DNA of 64,000 nt from Niebla homalea (Eukaryota > Ascomycota > Lecanoromycetes > Lecanorales > Ramalinaceae), in the NCBI GenBank assembly GCA_019925105.1, contig JAHGAU010000019.1:868001-932000 (forward strand), written 5' to 3'. Positions 1-11,554 of this stretch are shown piece by piece (the first letter of the stretch is position 1; the number at the start of each line of letters is the position of its first letter). A model generated the notes under the pieces. It had not been told where the DNA came from, did no database searches, and saw only the letters and a list, made by a program, of their open reading frames with translations. Made by a program: the position numbers and the translations under genes.

Positions 1-678
1 CCAATCCGCGCGGAATCATTGGCTGCCTCGGTGAGACAGTGACACGCAGCATACATTATTATTATTAGACGCATATACACTCATTCCCCCTTATGCATCT
101 CACGGATCTTGACTCACTTTTTCTTAATACGTTACTTTTATATATTCCCTTCTGACCTGCCAAATTACTGTTCCTGGCATACGACATGTATGCTCACACG
201 GCTTGGAGCCATGCGGCTTCACAAGCCCGCCCCCCAGCCTCCCATCGACAGGTATTACCGATTGAGAAAAGCAATGGTTCTAAAACACGCAAAGATGATA
301 GATGGATGCGACTGACTACGCAGTCCGCGTCCACGGTGGTACTACTGCTGGCGCAAGGGATGGGGACGACACCGTTGATCAACATGTGCGCAACTGTCAC
401 AATTACGGGCATTATCCGGCTTACGCTGGATAAGAGGGTGGTCCTGTATATCTCGCGACCGAGGCGATGTCTGTTTAAATGAGTCTGTCATAATTCTGTC
501 CTGACGTTCGCACATTCCTTGCCCCCTCCAAGCGATGGATAAGCTTTAAAATTTCACATTGAAAGAAAAACCCTAGAGGCAAATTGTTTCCAGGGAGAGA
601 AAATAGGTATAATCAAGTGCGGCATTAAGCTTGACTCGATTCTTGTCGCTAACAGATTATGCAGAGCTTCCCTTAACA
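1..678. other. No supported gene; normal-GC flank
   Basis: Base composition is near 45-50% GC, unlike the AT-rich blocks further on. Only short overlapping open frames are present on both strands, none with a convincing start context, intron pattern or recognisable motif. I see no RNA gene here. Confidence 0.5.
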
Positions 679-1518
679 ATGGAGGAGAAGCGTCAGTACC
701 TGGAAGAATCCAGCCCCTCTGGTAGCAGGGAAAACCATCTTAAGAGGAACTTTGAGTGCGCGAACATTATCCGTTGCGATAGTAACACAGAAAACCCCCT
801 CAAGAGGACTCCAGAGCGGGCGACAGTTATCCTTCCCAGCCCCTTCGAAGGTCTCCAACAGCAAGACAGACAACCAAGCCCCTCAAGATCCATCAATCTT
901 TCAATACCCATTACCGAATGTAGCGACGAGGACAGGTCTGGGGTGACTGAGAGGGGGCCGCCAGCAGCCTATAAGAAGTCACTGAGCATGGCGAGAGGGC
1001 TGGTGGACGCGGCGTGGGACAGCTATGCTTCTGGTGAACTCATCAGGAGAACCAACGATCGAAGACTATCTGTGGAGTGGTATGCAGTATCGCGTCATAC
1101 GGGTTTGCCTGCCAAAATGATTGAACCTAATGGACTGACGGAAGCCTATCCGTCATTCACAGCTAGTACTTCCTTGGAAGTACAGCTCCTCCGCCTCGAA
1201 AGTCAACCTATAGGACGAAAATATAAACATCATCTAACTGACCCTGGTCAAGAGTTGGCGGAATCGAGCGGACGTCTCGACGAACGGGCATGCGCCTTCG
1301 CTTGTAAACATTGTGGATGGTGCCCTCGCTATGGAAGATATTCATATTCGTCTGAACCCAACAGAGCGCCAGACCCGGTCGCTCGCCCTTTTGGCGAAGA
1401 GCCAGGGTTAAGCGAACAGCTGAAGTTGCATAGGACGGCTGCTGCAGTGAAGCGGAGACTGCGAGAACGGGGTATGTCCTTCGGAGTCCCTTACAATTAT
1501 GTATCATCCAGGAGGTAA
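679..1518 (+). CDS. Hypothetical protein, 279 aa
   Basis: A continuous open frame of 280 codons with normal GC. The frame stays open upstream to a TTG at 631, but the first ATG is at 679 (MEEKRQYLEE), so I start there. The product is hydrophilic, rich in Ser, Arg, Pro and Glu, with no signal peptide or membrane segment. Its N-terminal third contains two similar phrases (NHLKRNFECANII and NPLKRTPERATVI), suggesting a short internal duplication. A Cys-rich stretch (ACAFACKHCGWCP) lies near residue 210 but does not fit a zinc-finger spacing I know. I do not recognise the family. It could be a single-exon orphan gene or a chance frame in a decaying region; no neighbour gives a functional hint. 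Confidence 0.35.
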   Translation: MEEKRQYLEESSPSGSRENHLKRNFECANIIRCDSNTENPLKRTPERATVILPSPFEGLQQQDRQPSPSRSINLSIPITECSDEDRSGVTERGPPAAYKKSLSMARGLVDAAWDSYASGELIRRTNDRRLSVEWYAVSRHTGLPAKMIEPNGLTEAYPSFTASTSLEVQLLRLESQPIGRKYKHHLTDPGQELAESSGRLDERACAFACKHCGWCPRYGRYSYSSEPNRAPDPVARPFGEEPGLSEQLKLHRTAAAVKRRLRERGMSFGVPYNYVSSRR

Positions 1519-1947
1519 CGCCCTTGCCAAACAGGAAGCGTGGTAAAGCCCAGCCCCTGCCTTGACTCGCCCTTTAAGCTGTAAACGGATAACAACGTAA
1601 GCGATAAGAGCGATTCCAGAGCACGGGAATGGGTATATCTAGCGCCGAGCATGCTGTAGGCGTGTGGAAATGACGCATGGTCGTGAAATGTTGAGCTTCG
1701 GGCAAATGGACATGCATACCGACCAAGTAGAGATGCATCTGAGCGAGATCGCTCAAATTCCAAGTGTCTGGGGCATTGCTAAGCCGTTACTCCTCCCTTT
1801 TGTTGACGAGCTTTCAAGCTCTTCGAGGTTGCAAAGCCGTAGCGATGTCCGCCAAACAAAGGTCTCCCATGCAATTGTAGCCCTAGGTCATGATATATGG
1901 ATAAAACGAGGCTCTTGCGGGTCTTGCGACTCCTTTGGTATAAGTCA
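1519..1947. other. Stretch without a supported gene
   Basis: Overlapping frames of 60-110 codons occur on both strands (for example 1664-1996 plus), but none has a domain, a codon bias or a splice pattern that would lift it above background. Confidence 0.4.
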
Positions 1948-2439
1948 TTACTCCCTCCTCTTGCTGACGAGCTTCGCGACTTGTTCGTGCTTGTAAGATC
2001 CAGTGAGCTTCTTCGCTCCAGAATCCCGCCTGTCTCGGTGTGGCTTTGTCCTTGCTCTTGACTTGTATTTTATGGTATGGATGGCAGAAGGCTCTTTCAA
2101 AGTATCAAATGAAGGTCGCTTCAGGATCGTGCAGGGTGGTGCTCGGGACGGCGGTGGAGCCTGAAGAGGAAGGTGATGTGGGGAGTCCGTCCCTCTTGCT
2201 TGACTGCCTGTAAGCTCTTTGCGAAAAGGGGAATCTGTGATTTTTATGGGTCGTGATAGCTCAGGCGGTAACATGTTGAAGGAAGTTGTCAGTCCAGCGA
2301 GAGGCGCGTAGGTGTATTCAACTGTTTCTTCAGCCACCAGCATCAGTGATCCGCCCTGTCCGAGCTGTCGCAACCTCCCCGGTATCGCTGTCGACGTGTT
2401 CGAGTTGGTCCATCTCGCTCTCAACTGTCTGTCCAGCAT
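1948..2439 (-). CDS. Hypothetical C-terminal fragment, 163 aa
   Basis: Minus-strand frame of 164 codons starting with ATG at 2439. The product is basic and Pro/Ser-rich, with a Lys/Arg-rich tail ending KLVSKRRE. The ATG lies only 4 bp from the retroelement fragment that begins near 2443, so the original gene may have continued beyond that junction and been cut off. No domain is recognised. It could equally be a fortuitous frame. Confidence 0.25.
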   Translation of the reverse strand: MLDRQLRARWTNSNTSTAIPGRLRQLGQGGSLMLVAEETVEYTYAPLAGLTTSFNMLPPELSRPIKITDSPFRKELTGSQARGTDSPHHLPLQAPPPSRAPPCTILKRPSFDTLKEPSAIHTIKYKSRARTKPHRDRRDSGAKKLTGSYKHEQVAKLVSKRRE

Positions 2440-2442
2440 CCC

Positions 2443-3184
2443 CCTAGCAATGTTCCTCGATCTATGCTAGGTGTATACGTGGACTTGAGGTGTTTGTAGT
2501 GTTTTGATCGGCCTGTCTTAGGACCTGAGCTATAGGTACCTCGCCGTCGAGGCACCCCCAAGCGTAGCCCGGTTACGTGGCGAAGCTAGGGCTGAGAACC
2601 CCCAAAGCCAAAAGACAAGAGTTTCGAAGAGACGACCTAGACGAGTAACGGCTAGCCCAATCAACCCCGTCGTAACGCGGCAACGATGGTGTCGTCAGCA
2701 AGGTCGACGTAGAGGTGGTATGAGTACGATTTCCATCGCTCCAATTTTTTGAGAAGCAGCGTGCTTGACCCAGCTCTTTATGCGTCCGTAGCTATACGCC
2801 GAGGGAAGGAATGGCCAGAGTAGTTACCGCGTGTGCCACAATGTATGAGCCGCTCATGTAATGTGTTGACGACGAGGTTCCGTGTAAAGGCGTGCTTGGT
2901 GCGAGGCGGAGACGTAGGTATTTCGCTACTTATGAACTGATTCGACTCACGTCCTACCCGTTTTCGGAGTGTCTGTGGTCCGGTGCAGTCGCGATATGCG
3001 TACGGGTGCTAGCTGACGAGACACCCTCAAAGGACACCTCGTGTCTGTCCCGGTACAGCCCCTGCAAGGCCTCCGACTCCGAGATTATACCCAGCGTCTC
3101 AGCATAAGGCTGTCCGTACTGGGGAAGAGACGGCTGAGACTGTTGATCAGGCATATGGGTAGGTGCCGCCTGTCCGGCCAGCAC
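2443..3184 (-). mobile_element. D0: internally deleted, almost unmutated DIRS/PAT-like fragment
   Basis: About 740 bp at normal GC that align with two separate parts of the mutated element D1. Positions 2443-2930 match 4576-5070 (terminal repeat B plus the adjoining 3' region), and 2995-3184 match 8120-8310 (start of the first ORF). Differences are almost all C-to-T or G-to-A in D1. D0 therefore shows the pre-RIP sequence of this family, with roughly 3 kb of internal sequence missing. Homology stops abruptly near 3184, where the Ulp1-like frame begins. Its minus orientation is inferred from D1. Confidence 0.75.
2954..3184 (-). pseudogene. Remnant of first ORF of the DIRS/PAT-like element, 76 aa
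   Basis: Minus-strand frame beginning MLAGQAAPTHMPDQQ, containing the phrase GLYRDRHEVSFEGVS. The same reading frame is visible in mutated form at 8120-8310 inside D1, upstream (on the minus strand) of the RT and recombinase remnants. This supports it as the 5' coding part of the element. Function is unknown; such N-terminal regions are often gag-like. It is cut after about 76 residues by the internal deletion of D0. Confidence 0.5.
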
Positions 3185-4101
3185 AAAAAGCCACCCGCCA
3201 GCTTGCGGCGTCCAGCAACAGTGCTCTCCTCCATTTTGCTAGGCAGCGATTAGTGGATTCAGACACCGAGTGGGTCGTGGCTCCAGTGCAGACCTCTCAA
3301 CAGAACAATGATCATGATTGTGGCGTCTATACTCTGGTCGCCGCACTCCACGCTGCTGTAGATAAGGCTGTACCAACGGAGACTTACGATTGTTCGGTCT
3401 GGCGAGAGTGCTTCCTTGCTTTCATGGATGGCATCATTCGTAAGAAGGATAAGCTTTCAGGGACATCAGTGGCAGACCATAATGCAGAGACAGACTTGGG
3501 CGCACTCCCACAGCTGCCTTCTTCTTTGCAGGAGCCCGATCCTTTGAGCAAGGATGCAGATGCTAGTATCAATACCACTCAGAATGAACATGCTGACGAT
3601 CCAACGGATGGCGTCACCCTCGACTTCACCAATGCAAAAGCGGGTATGACGGCGTTCGAGAGCGCGACCCGGGCGCATGAAGCCGCCAAACGGACTCACT
3701 CGCACCTTCACGAAGCCCTCACGGTCTTGACGCAGCTGACGCACCGCTGTAATCAAGCTGTCGATCAGGCGGCCGACATGGAAGCCCAAATCCGAGCCGA
3801 CTTCAGTGTCCTCGACGGCGTTGTCAGCCAGTATACTACCAAGCTGGCAGTGGTGAAGGAAGATGGGATTGCAGAAATGCTACAGCAGAACCATCGCAAG
3901 ATAAGTCAAAAACTCGAACAGTATGCAAAACAAGTACAGGAATCGCGTGCGATGGCAGTGGGCGCAACAGCCGCGCAGCACTTTGCGCTTGCAAGATGCT
4001 CCAGCGCGAAGGAGGCGAGCGCCGAAACGTACAGTCATCTCGTTGCGGTGCGTGCGAAGCTTCGAACGCTGGCAGAGGAGATGAAGACGGATGTGCAGTG
4101 A
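3185..4101 (+). pseudogene. Ulp1-type (C48) cysteine protease, N-terminally truncated
   Basis: The frame contains QQNNDHDCGVYTL near 3300-3336. This is the C48/Ulp1 (SUMO-protease) signature around the oxyanion-hole Gln and the catalytic Cys of DCG. In this family the catalytic His and Asp lie N-terminal to that motif; they are absent because the frame is preceded directly by the retroelement fragment D0 and has no ATG before the motif (the only upstream start-like codon is a GTG at 3163 inside D0). About 150 residues downstream of the Cys follows a Glu/Ala/Gln-rich helical region, probably coiled coil, ending at a normal TGA. The copy should be catalytically dead. Ulp1 domains in fungi occur both as host deSUMOylases and as passengers of transposons; I cannot tell which this was. 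Confidence 0.7.
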
Positions 4102-4148
4102 ATAGCATTATTGACTGGTGATTAATAATTTCCTTTGGTCCAAGCCTA

Positions 4149-4333
4149 ATTTGCTCGATCCCTGCTACGAGTATATGTGGATACGTGGTGTTTTTGGTGT
4201 TTATAGTGTTTTGATTAACCTATCTTAGGACTTAAGCTATAAAGACTTCGCCGTCGAGGTCTTAGGGTACCTCGCCGTCGAAATACCCCCCGCTATAGCC
4301 CGGTTACGGGGTAAAGTTAAGGTTAAAAATCCC
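4149..4333. repeat. Repeat B2 of D1 (outer terminal repeat)
   Basis: Starts AATTTGCTCGATCC and ends near AAAAATCCC. The same sequence occurs heavily mutated at 4576-4765 (B1), inverted at about 41320-41535 and 41785-41972 (D2), and nearly unmutated at 2443-2620. This outer copy keeps much more GC than B1. Confidence 0.8.
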
Positions 4334-4380
4334 TTTATACGAACTAAGAACTTAAGGCTATTTATATAAAGCTATATATA

Positions 4381-4575
4381 TAAAAGAAATAAGTAAATAA
4401 GTAATTTTAATAAAAGTTATTATTTAAGTAAATCCTTAAAAATAAAATAAAAAACTTAAAAATTTAAATAAATTAACTTATATAAATCTTTAAGCTCCTT
4501 TATATAGCCCTTAAAAAGTTACTTAATTAATAAATAACTATTTTATATATCCGGTAAATTAATTAATAATTAAAT
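4381..4575. repeat. Repeat A2 of D1
   Basis: About 195 bp matching 8765-8967 in direct orientation, and 41536-41740 plus 18229-18337 in inverted orientation. Almost every difference from the 8765 copy is C-to-T or G-to-A. It lies between B2 and B1 as expected for a B1-A2-B2 block. Confidence 0.8.
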
Positions 4576-4765
4576 TATATTTTTTAATTTATTTAATTTT
4601 TATTATATATATATATAAATACGTAATATTTTTAATATTTATAATATTTTAATTAATTTATTTTAAAATTTAAGTTATAAGGATTTTACCGTTAAGGTCT
4701 TAAGGTACTTTATTATTAAAATATTTTCCGTTATAGTTTAATTATAAAATAAAGTTAAGGTTAAA
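4576..4765. repeat. Repeat B1 of D1
   Basis: Base-for-base a RIP-mutated version of B2: AATTTGCTCGATCC becomes AATTTATTTAATTT. The adjoining 3' region of the element (to about 5070) also matches D0 at 2620-2890. Confidence 0.8.
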
Positions 4766-5079
4766 AATCTTTAAAGTTAAAATATAAATCTTAAAGAAAT
4801 AACTTAAATAAATATTAATTAATTTATTTAACCTTAAGTAAATTAATAATATTATAATACCGTAAAGATAATATCGTTAATTAAGTTAATATAAAGTTAA
4901 TATATATCCGATTTTTATTTATTAAGTTTTTTAATAAATTTAATATTTAACCCAATTCTTTATATATCCGTAATTATATTTTAACGGAGAAAATAGCCGG
5001 AATATTTACCGCGGATATTATATTATATAAGTTATTTATATAATATATTAATAATAAAGTCCCATATAAATAACCTCGA

Positions 5080-5760
5080 AATAAAAGAAAAGAATAAGGC
5101 TTATAATAAAGTTATTACTTAAAAATATAAGTCCTTTAAAAACTATATAAAATAAGCTTTATTGGAGGTTATTATAATCTTAAGGGTAATTCTTTTTTAA
5201 AAAATATCCGTTTTTAACGTTAAAATATAAAACTTTATATAATTATCCTTAAACTTTATATATAATCGGATTATATAATATTTCTTAAAGTCCGGTTTAA
5301 GGTTAACTTTATTATAGGTAAATTCTTTTACCTATAAAAAGCCTATATAAGTAAAGTAAAAAGCAATTTATATAATAAAATCGAATTTAATAATAATATT
5401 AAAGCTATATATAAATTTAATAAGGATATTATTAATAATAAGAAACCGTTCTTTTTATATATATTTATTTTATAGTCTTTTTATACCGTATATAAGACGT
5501 TAAAATACCGGGTATTAAAAAACCTTAAGGTTTCCGACGCCCCGGTTAATATATACCGATTTAATAGCGGTAAAATAACTTTTAATAATCTTATAAGGTA
5601 ACTTTCTGGTATTAATAAAATATATATATTATTTAATAAGTATAAAAAGTAAAGTAAAAATAGCCGGGTAAACCCCATATATAATATATTACTTAAAGTA
5701 AAAATTACTTTTTATATTATATAACGATTTTATACTTAATATAAAGTTAAAACGTAAATA
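5080..5760 (-). pseudogene. Tyrosine recombinase remnant of D1
   Basis: The minus-strand reading contains an open stretch at 5481-5678 with YLIRLLKVILPLLNRY and SETLRF. It is collinear with the D2 region 19770-20240, where the fungal recombinase pattern (a conserved LP...R core, then a WAF.R.GE-like segment) is better seen. In an intact element this enzyme would integrate the DNA copy. Stops throughout make it non-functional. Confidence 0.5.
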
Positions 5761-5899
5761 TTATATTATTTATAAATTAATTTAATTTACGTTTTACCCG
5801 TTTTTAATATATTTATAGTTTAATATAATTATAATATATATAAATATATAAATTAATATAAATTATTAACGATTTTTTCCTACTTAAATCTTAAAATCC

Positions 5900-7110
5900 A
5901 ATTAATTATTTAATTATCCTTAATAAAAATTTATTCCATAACATACTTAATATCGTCCGGGAATAAAATAAGGATTAATTAATAAATAATACTTATAACC
6001 TGGCTTTATATGGTTAAATTCTTAATACCGTAAATAACCTCCGTATTATTTAAGTAAATTATTACCGAATTCCTTATTAATACGGTACGTTATTATTATA
6101 AAGCTTTAAATATAGTTATTATCTTAAGGACGTTTATATAAGCCCTTCTTAATTAAGGAAATAATTTATAAATAAAGGTAAATTCCGGGGTAAATACGTC
6201 CTTAATATCTTTAAATAAATAGCTATTTATACCGTAAATAAATAACGCGTTAATATAAAGGTAATACCGTAACCGGGTTATTAAGAGCTGTCTTAAGTAT
6301 AAGCCGTTATAATTATTTAATAACCTTTATTATTAAAAGAAATCCTTACAGATCTTATTATTTATATAGATTTATTAATAATTAACTTTTATAAGTTTAT
6401 TATATAACTTATAAAGAAAAAGTTATTTTAATAATATTATTTTAATTATAAAGCTTAATAAATTTATTAAAAATTTAAATATAATATATTTAATTAAACG
6501 GCTTTTAAAGGCGTCTTTAATATTTTAAATTACTTATTATAACTTATTTTACGGTAAATATACCTTTATTATTATAGTATTTATCTTAATATTTAAGAAG
6601 TTAAATATAATGCCTATAAAGTCTTTTTTAAGGTTTATAAATAACTTAAGTTTATTATATAAGCGGTTAAAAACTTAATTAAAAACCTTAAAGTTAATCT
6701 TTAATAAAAATATATTAAAGAAATCGTTTAAGTAATAAAATATAATGTTAAAATTAAGCTTAATAATAAATATTTAATATAAACTTTTTATTATAAAATT
6801 AAATAAAAACGGTACGGTTTTCAATTTAAAAGGAAGGAAATACTTAATATAATAAATATTATTTTACGTAAATTTAATTAATTACCGGTTATTTATAATT
6901 ACCGGAATATAACGGAAGGTATTAAATAAGTTTTTTTTAATAAATATAAAGCTTAAACCCTATATAATTACCGTATTAATCGCTTTATCGATAAACGTAT
7001 ACTTAAGGACCTTATAAAGGATATCGATTCCGTTATTAATAGATTCCCCGCGGGGGTATAAGAGGTTATAAATACGGTGTTATCTACCGTTATACTTAAG
7101 AGTTAAAGCT
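5900..7110 (-). pseudogene. Reverse transcriptase-RNase H remnant of D1
   Basis: Inverted counterpart of 18340-19560 in D2. The shared landmarks include the GC-rich block with CCCCGCGGGGGTATAAGAGG at 7050-7072 and the RNase H region near 6040-6310. Assignment rests on the D2 copy, where the DIRS-type RT motifs can be recognised. No frame is open for more than a few dozen codons. Confidence 0.55.
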
Positions 7111-8764
7111 AGTAAAAAGTATATATATAGTCTATTAAGGACGTATATATAAATAATAAGACGGTTTTTAACCAGTTATTTATAGATATCGTTATTTAAT
7201 ACGGTAAGGTCCTTTATAGTTAACGGGTAAAGTAAATAAATTACGGATTTATTAAAGTTATAATAACTTAATTTTACCTTAAAACGGCTTAATTACTCTA
7301 TTAATAAGCAATAGTTATAATCCGGGTAATAATATAATTAAAAATCTTACTTTTTAGCTTTAAGTAAAACTTCTTTATTTATTCAATTATTATTTATATT
7401 TACTATGTAATAAAATAAGCCTTTATTAATACTTATTAAGGACGAAAAGATAATTATAGAATTGGTTAATTATTTATTACGGGGTTACTTAAATAATAAC
7501 GTATTAAGATTACCTTATTAAATATAATCCCGGGCTTTATAAAAACTTTTATAATTATAATATATATAACTATATTAATACTTAAAATCGGACGTTATAT
7601 ATTTATCCTTATTTTAATTATAATAAACTTAATTTTTTTCATTTTTATATCTTAATATCGTTATAACGGTTAACCGTAAAGTTAAGGAAACTATTATATT
7701 AAGGCGGAATCTTAAAACGCTATAAATCCTATTTACGTTATAAATCGTTTAATTTTCCGGTTTATTTTAATTATAAATTATTATATAATCGATAAAAATA
7801 TAATAATATTAAATTACGAAGTTAAAAATATATAAAATTAATAGCTTAAAAAGATAGGCTTAATACGTTATAAAAGCCTTATATATTTTAAGCTATTTTT
7901 CCGGGTTAAAATAATAAAGAATTATAGAATAAATTTCAATATTAATAAATAATAATTAATATTTCTTTTTAAATACGTTTTTTTAATTTTAAGGCTTAAT
8001 TCCGAAAAAGTAATATTTTATTGCGATTTTCTTAAGGGTTAAATAATTTAGATCCCCTTTTTATATAATAATAAATCAGGATTTTTTAATTAAAAAAAAA
8101 TTTAATATAAATATTATAATATTTATAAAGAAACGTACTTAACGAGATACCCTTAAAGGATACCTCGTATTTATTACGGTATAAACTCTATAAAGCCTCC
8201 GACTTTAACGTTATACCCCGTATCTTAACTTAAAGTTATCCGTATTAAAGGAAAAACGGTTAAGATTATTAATAAAATATATAAATAAATAAGGTATATC
8301 CGGTTAATACGTATAGTTATTCCCCCGTTTACGGAACCTATAAGGGTAAAACCTTAGGTTAATTAGGTTATTAAGTAAAAGGTTTTTATATATAATGGAT
8401 CTTAATTTTTTATACGTTAATATTATTATTATTATTAAAATTAAAGGTAATAAATTTAATTAACGGCCGTAAACTCGCAATACGGACGTAATAAAAACGA
8501 GATTATAATATAAACTTAAACGTAAATTTACTATTAATAAGCTTTTTAACTTAATTATATAAAGTATAATCCGTTACCTTTTTAATCGCGGAGGACGCCT
8601 TAATCGGTCCCTTTAATAATAAGGGCCTTAGGACGGCTTTACCACGCGAGGCCAATCGGGTAAAGCGAACAATAATAATAAGGTTAAGGCGGGTAAATAT
8701 AATAATAAATATATTAAATAATTTATTAAATACGGAATTAATAAAAAAATAATAAGTTTTTAAT

Positions 8765-8967
8765 GGAAAGGACGTATATAAAGTAATTTTAATAAAAGCC
8801 GTTATTTAAATAAGTCCTTAAAAATGAAATAAAAAACTTAAAGATTTAAATAAGCTGGCTTATATAAATCTCTAAGCTCCCCTATACGGCCCCTGAAGAG
8901 CCGCTTAGCCGATAAGTGGCTATTCCGCATATCCGGTAAATTAACTAGTAGCTAAACTACACCCTAT
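8765..8967. repeat. Repeat A1 of D1
   Basis: The least mutated A copy on this side. It ends ...AAACTACACCCT at the spacer. Its inverted partner starts at 11619 (GGTGTAGTTT...) and, after the Gypsy insertion, continues at 18229. Confidence 0.75.
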
Positions 8968-9701
8968 CATTATGACAAGATACCCCTATACGCTTTTCTT
9001 CTCCCTGGGGATCCTCAAAAACTCCCCACGCTTTAGCCTAGTAGCAATGGAATACCATTGTATTATTGCGATTTAAAACCGTTCAGATCAATATTGACCC
9101 TGCCTGCTTTTCTTCATTTGACCGCACAGGGCTCCCCCAAAACAAGGAGACCGGCCAGACGTATTCCAGAAGAAGTCAGCTGGGTGCCACAACCCTGCCC
9201 GTCCCTCGATGCACAAGCTCTATAAACGCATAGCGAGAGGGTGTTATTACTTGAAGCCAAAGAGGTTGTGTAAGGCCCTCCTGACCATCAGTCTGTGTTC
9301 AGATTTCCCTTGTCTGTCGAGACTGCGAACATTATAACGGTAGCTTGAATAAAGGTTTGAGAATATTGCCATTATTACAATCGATCTCTGCAAATCTCAG
9401 ATGAGATTGAGTGGTGGTTTACTAATGACCCTCATTAAAAGGGTGGTTTGTATGGCCGTTTACGACGTGATATTGTTATGAGCGAGCCCCGCTGCGCAGC
9501 GAAAAGTTACATCAAAGCCCGTCGAGTTTTTCAGTTTTGGGTTTTACTAGATATTTTATATATACAAAAAGCTTTCGAAAATGAGATCTATAGAAGTATA
9601 TCTCGTTTTCGGAATTCGAAAAGAGTCTGGAACTATGCAGGAATTTGGGGTGGAATTAAAATGCCAAGGAAACGATATTTAGCAGATTCAAAATCTGTAT
9701 A
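8968..9701. other. Normal-GC spacer between the two divergent retroelements
   Basis: About 730 bp of roughly 45% GC with none of the C-to-T damage of its surroundings; a further 60 bp lie on the other side of the Fot1-like insert (11557-11618). It contains a small open frame at 9448-9711 (87 codons, start ATG-like at 9448 within GTATGG), and a near-perfect hairpin at about 9570-9625 (CTTTCGAAAATGAGATC against a matching arm). I see no recognisable gene. It may be the original single-copy target into which both retroelements inserted, or the joint of an inverted dimer. Confidence 0.5.
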
Positions 9702-11554
9702 CGGAAAATGACACTAAAAGTCCTGGACAATGCTAAAATCTCGGGTAAGGGTTTTTCCGGGGCTTGGCACTCCCCTTTTTTTTCAGTCTTTAATACTTAT
9801 ACTTAAAATACTACCTATAATAAGCTTAAAACGTCAATTATAAGGCTTTAAAAAACTAGATTAAATTTATTATTATTATTTTATTCGGTTAAGCTTAATA
9901 AGTATTTATAAGATTAAGTTTATACTTTATAAGACTTCCGTATACCCGTATATTCAGCCCGCTGTTACTTAAAATTATACGGCTTAATTATATTACCCTT
10001 TTTACTTTTCCGGTACGTATTATTACCTTATATATTCATAATTTATTAAACGTAATAAGGTATCCGTTTAATTTAAGCTTAAATATAATTTTAAATAAAT
10101 TCTTAATTTTAATATTTAAGTTATACTTTCTTTACTTTAACTTATATATAAAGGGCATTATAATAAGTCGTTTTTCATTTTATTTATAATTAATAAAACT
10201 TAATTATATTAAGATCCGGTAAGTTATTATATTACGGTAAACGTAAGATATTAAAAAGCTAAAAGATAACGTTTTAATATTTTAAAGTATAAATAAAAGC
10301 CTTATCCTTTTATATTATAGTTCCGGGCTTAATTTTTTAATACTTATAAGTAAAAAGGATAAGCTTAGGTATAAATATCTTTTTTTAATAACGGTATTAA
10401 TTAATACCCCCTTTTTTATTACTCCGTATTACCTTTATAGTGTTAACTTAGTAACGGAAAGGGGGGGGGGATAGGCCTTTATTTTGCCCGTATCGGCCGT
10501 AAATCTCCATTAAGGTTTTAAGCCACCTTTATTACGTAAAGCCATCCGTTATACCGCGATATTAAGTTTTTATTCAGCCTTTTTCTTTAATTTAAGCTTT
10601 ATATTAAGTATATTAAAATCTTAAGTATATTCTTTTTTTTCTATAGTTATCTTGGTTTCCTAAATATAATAAGGGCCTTTATAATAATAATTAAAGTAAC
10701 CTTAAAATATAAATTTAAAGTTCTTTAATATCTTATAACGGACGTATATAATAATAAAGACTTTATTTATAAATTATTAAATCCGTACTTTACCCCGTTA
10801 AATATTCAATATAATATTTATTTCATTATTTTAAATAACGTTCTTTTAATTTTTTAAAGTTTAATTTTTATATTTAATTATTTATATAAGACCGTCTTTT
10901 AATATCGCGGATATAAATATTAATTTCTTTAATATCTTATAGGATTTAAGTTTAAGTTTATAAAGGGTTTTTAAAGAAATAATCAATATAAAACCCAATA
11001 AATATTTATATTAAGCCGTTATTATCTCTTTATAATTACGGTTTTTACGTACGTAAACTATAAGTTTCTCTTAAATCTTAAAGGTCATTTTAATAGGCCG
11101 TTTTAATCGTTTTTTATTTTTAATATAGGAGAGCTTAATAAAAAGTAAAACGGCCGGATTAAAATTACGAACTTAAGTTTATTTCTTAAGATAATAAATC
11201 AATTAATATAAGAACTTTATAAGGTTTTTAACGATATTAATAGCTCCTAATTATTTAATAAGTATTAAATATTCTATAAAATAGAATACTTAAATCTTAA
11301 CGCTTAAATTATAATTAATATTTTATTTATCTAGTATTTTAAAAACTATAAGGTAAAGTAAAGGTTTTATAAATAAACCTATTATTTAATAAGTATTATA
11401 CTTAGACCTTAATATTTACACGGACTATTACGTCGTTAAGGGGTTGCGGTATAAGCATTATAATGGAGGTGAAAAGAAAAAAAAAATTCCCGGGACAATG
11501 GTTTTTCCGACCCGAGATTTTAGCGTTGTCCAGGACTTTTAGTGTCATTTTCCG
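9702..11554. mobile_element. Fot1/pogo-like (Tc1-mariner) DNA transposon, RIP-degenerated
   Basis: The 1853-bp element is bounded by inverted repeats of about 45 bp beginning CGGAAAATGACACTAAAAG, with one difference over the first 44 bases. It is flanked by TA on both sides (9700-9701 and 11555-11556). TA duplication, 1.8-1.9 kb size and 44-45-bp repeats are typical of fungal Fot1 elements. The interior is AT-rich, and I could not read a DDE transposase with confidence, so the family is assigned on structure only. A run of ten G occurs near 10459-10468. Confidence 0.7.

Larger units (their letters stand above)
4149..8967 (-). mobile_element. D1: DIRS/PAT-like tyrosine-recombinase retrotransposon, RIP-degenerated
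   Basis: A minus-strand copy, roughly 4.8 kb, with the split-direct-repeat layout known from PAT/Ngaro elements. Reading leftwards: A1 (8765-8967), ORFs, B1 (4576-4765), A2 (4381-4575), B2 (4149-4333). The A copies match each other, and the B copies match each other, allowing for C-to-T/G-to-A change. The interior is inverted relative to D2 (18340-20437), where RT, RNase H and tyrosine-recombinase remnants can be read. The whole body is full of stops. Elements of this class replicate through reverse transcription and insert with a tyrosine recombinase, so no target duplication is expected, and none is seen. Confidence 0.75.

Noticed and set aside
4149..5060. Mutator-like transposon with long terminal inverted repeats
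   Set aside because: The inverted terminal blocks are better explained as the B1-A2-B2 blocks of two divergent retroelements. The Ulp1-like frame, which first suggested a Mutator-type element, lies outside them.
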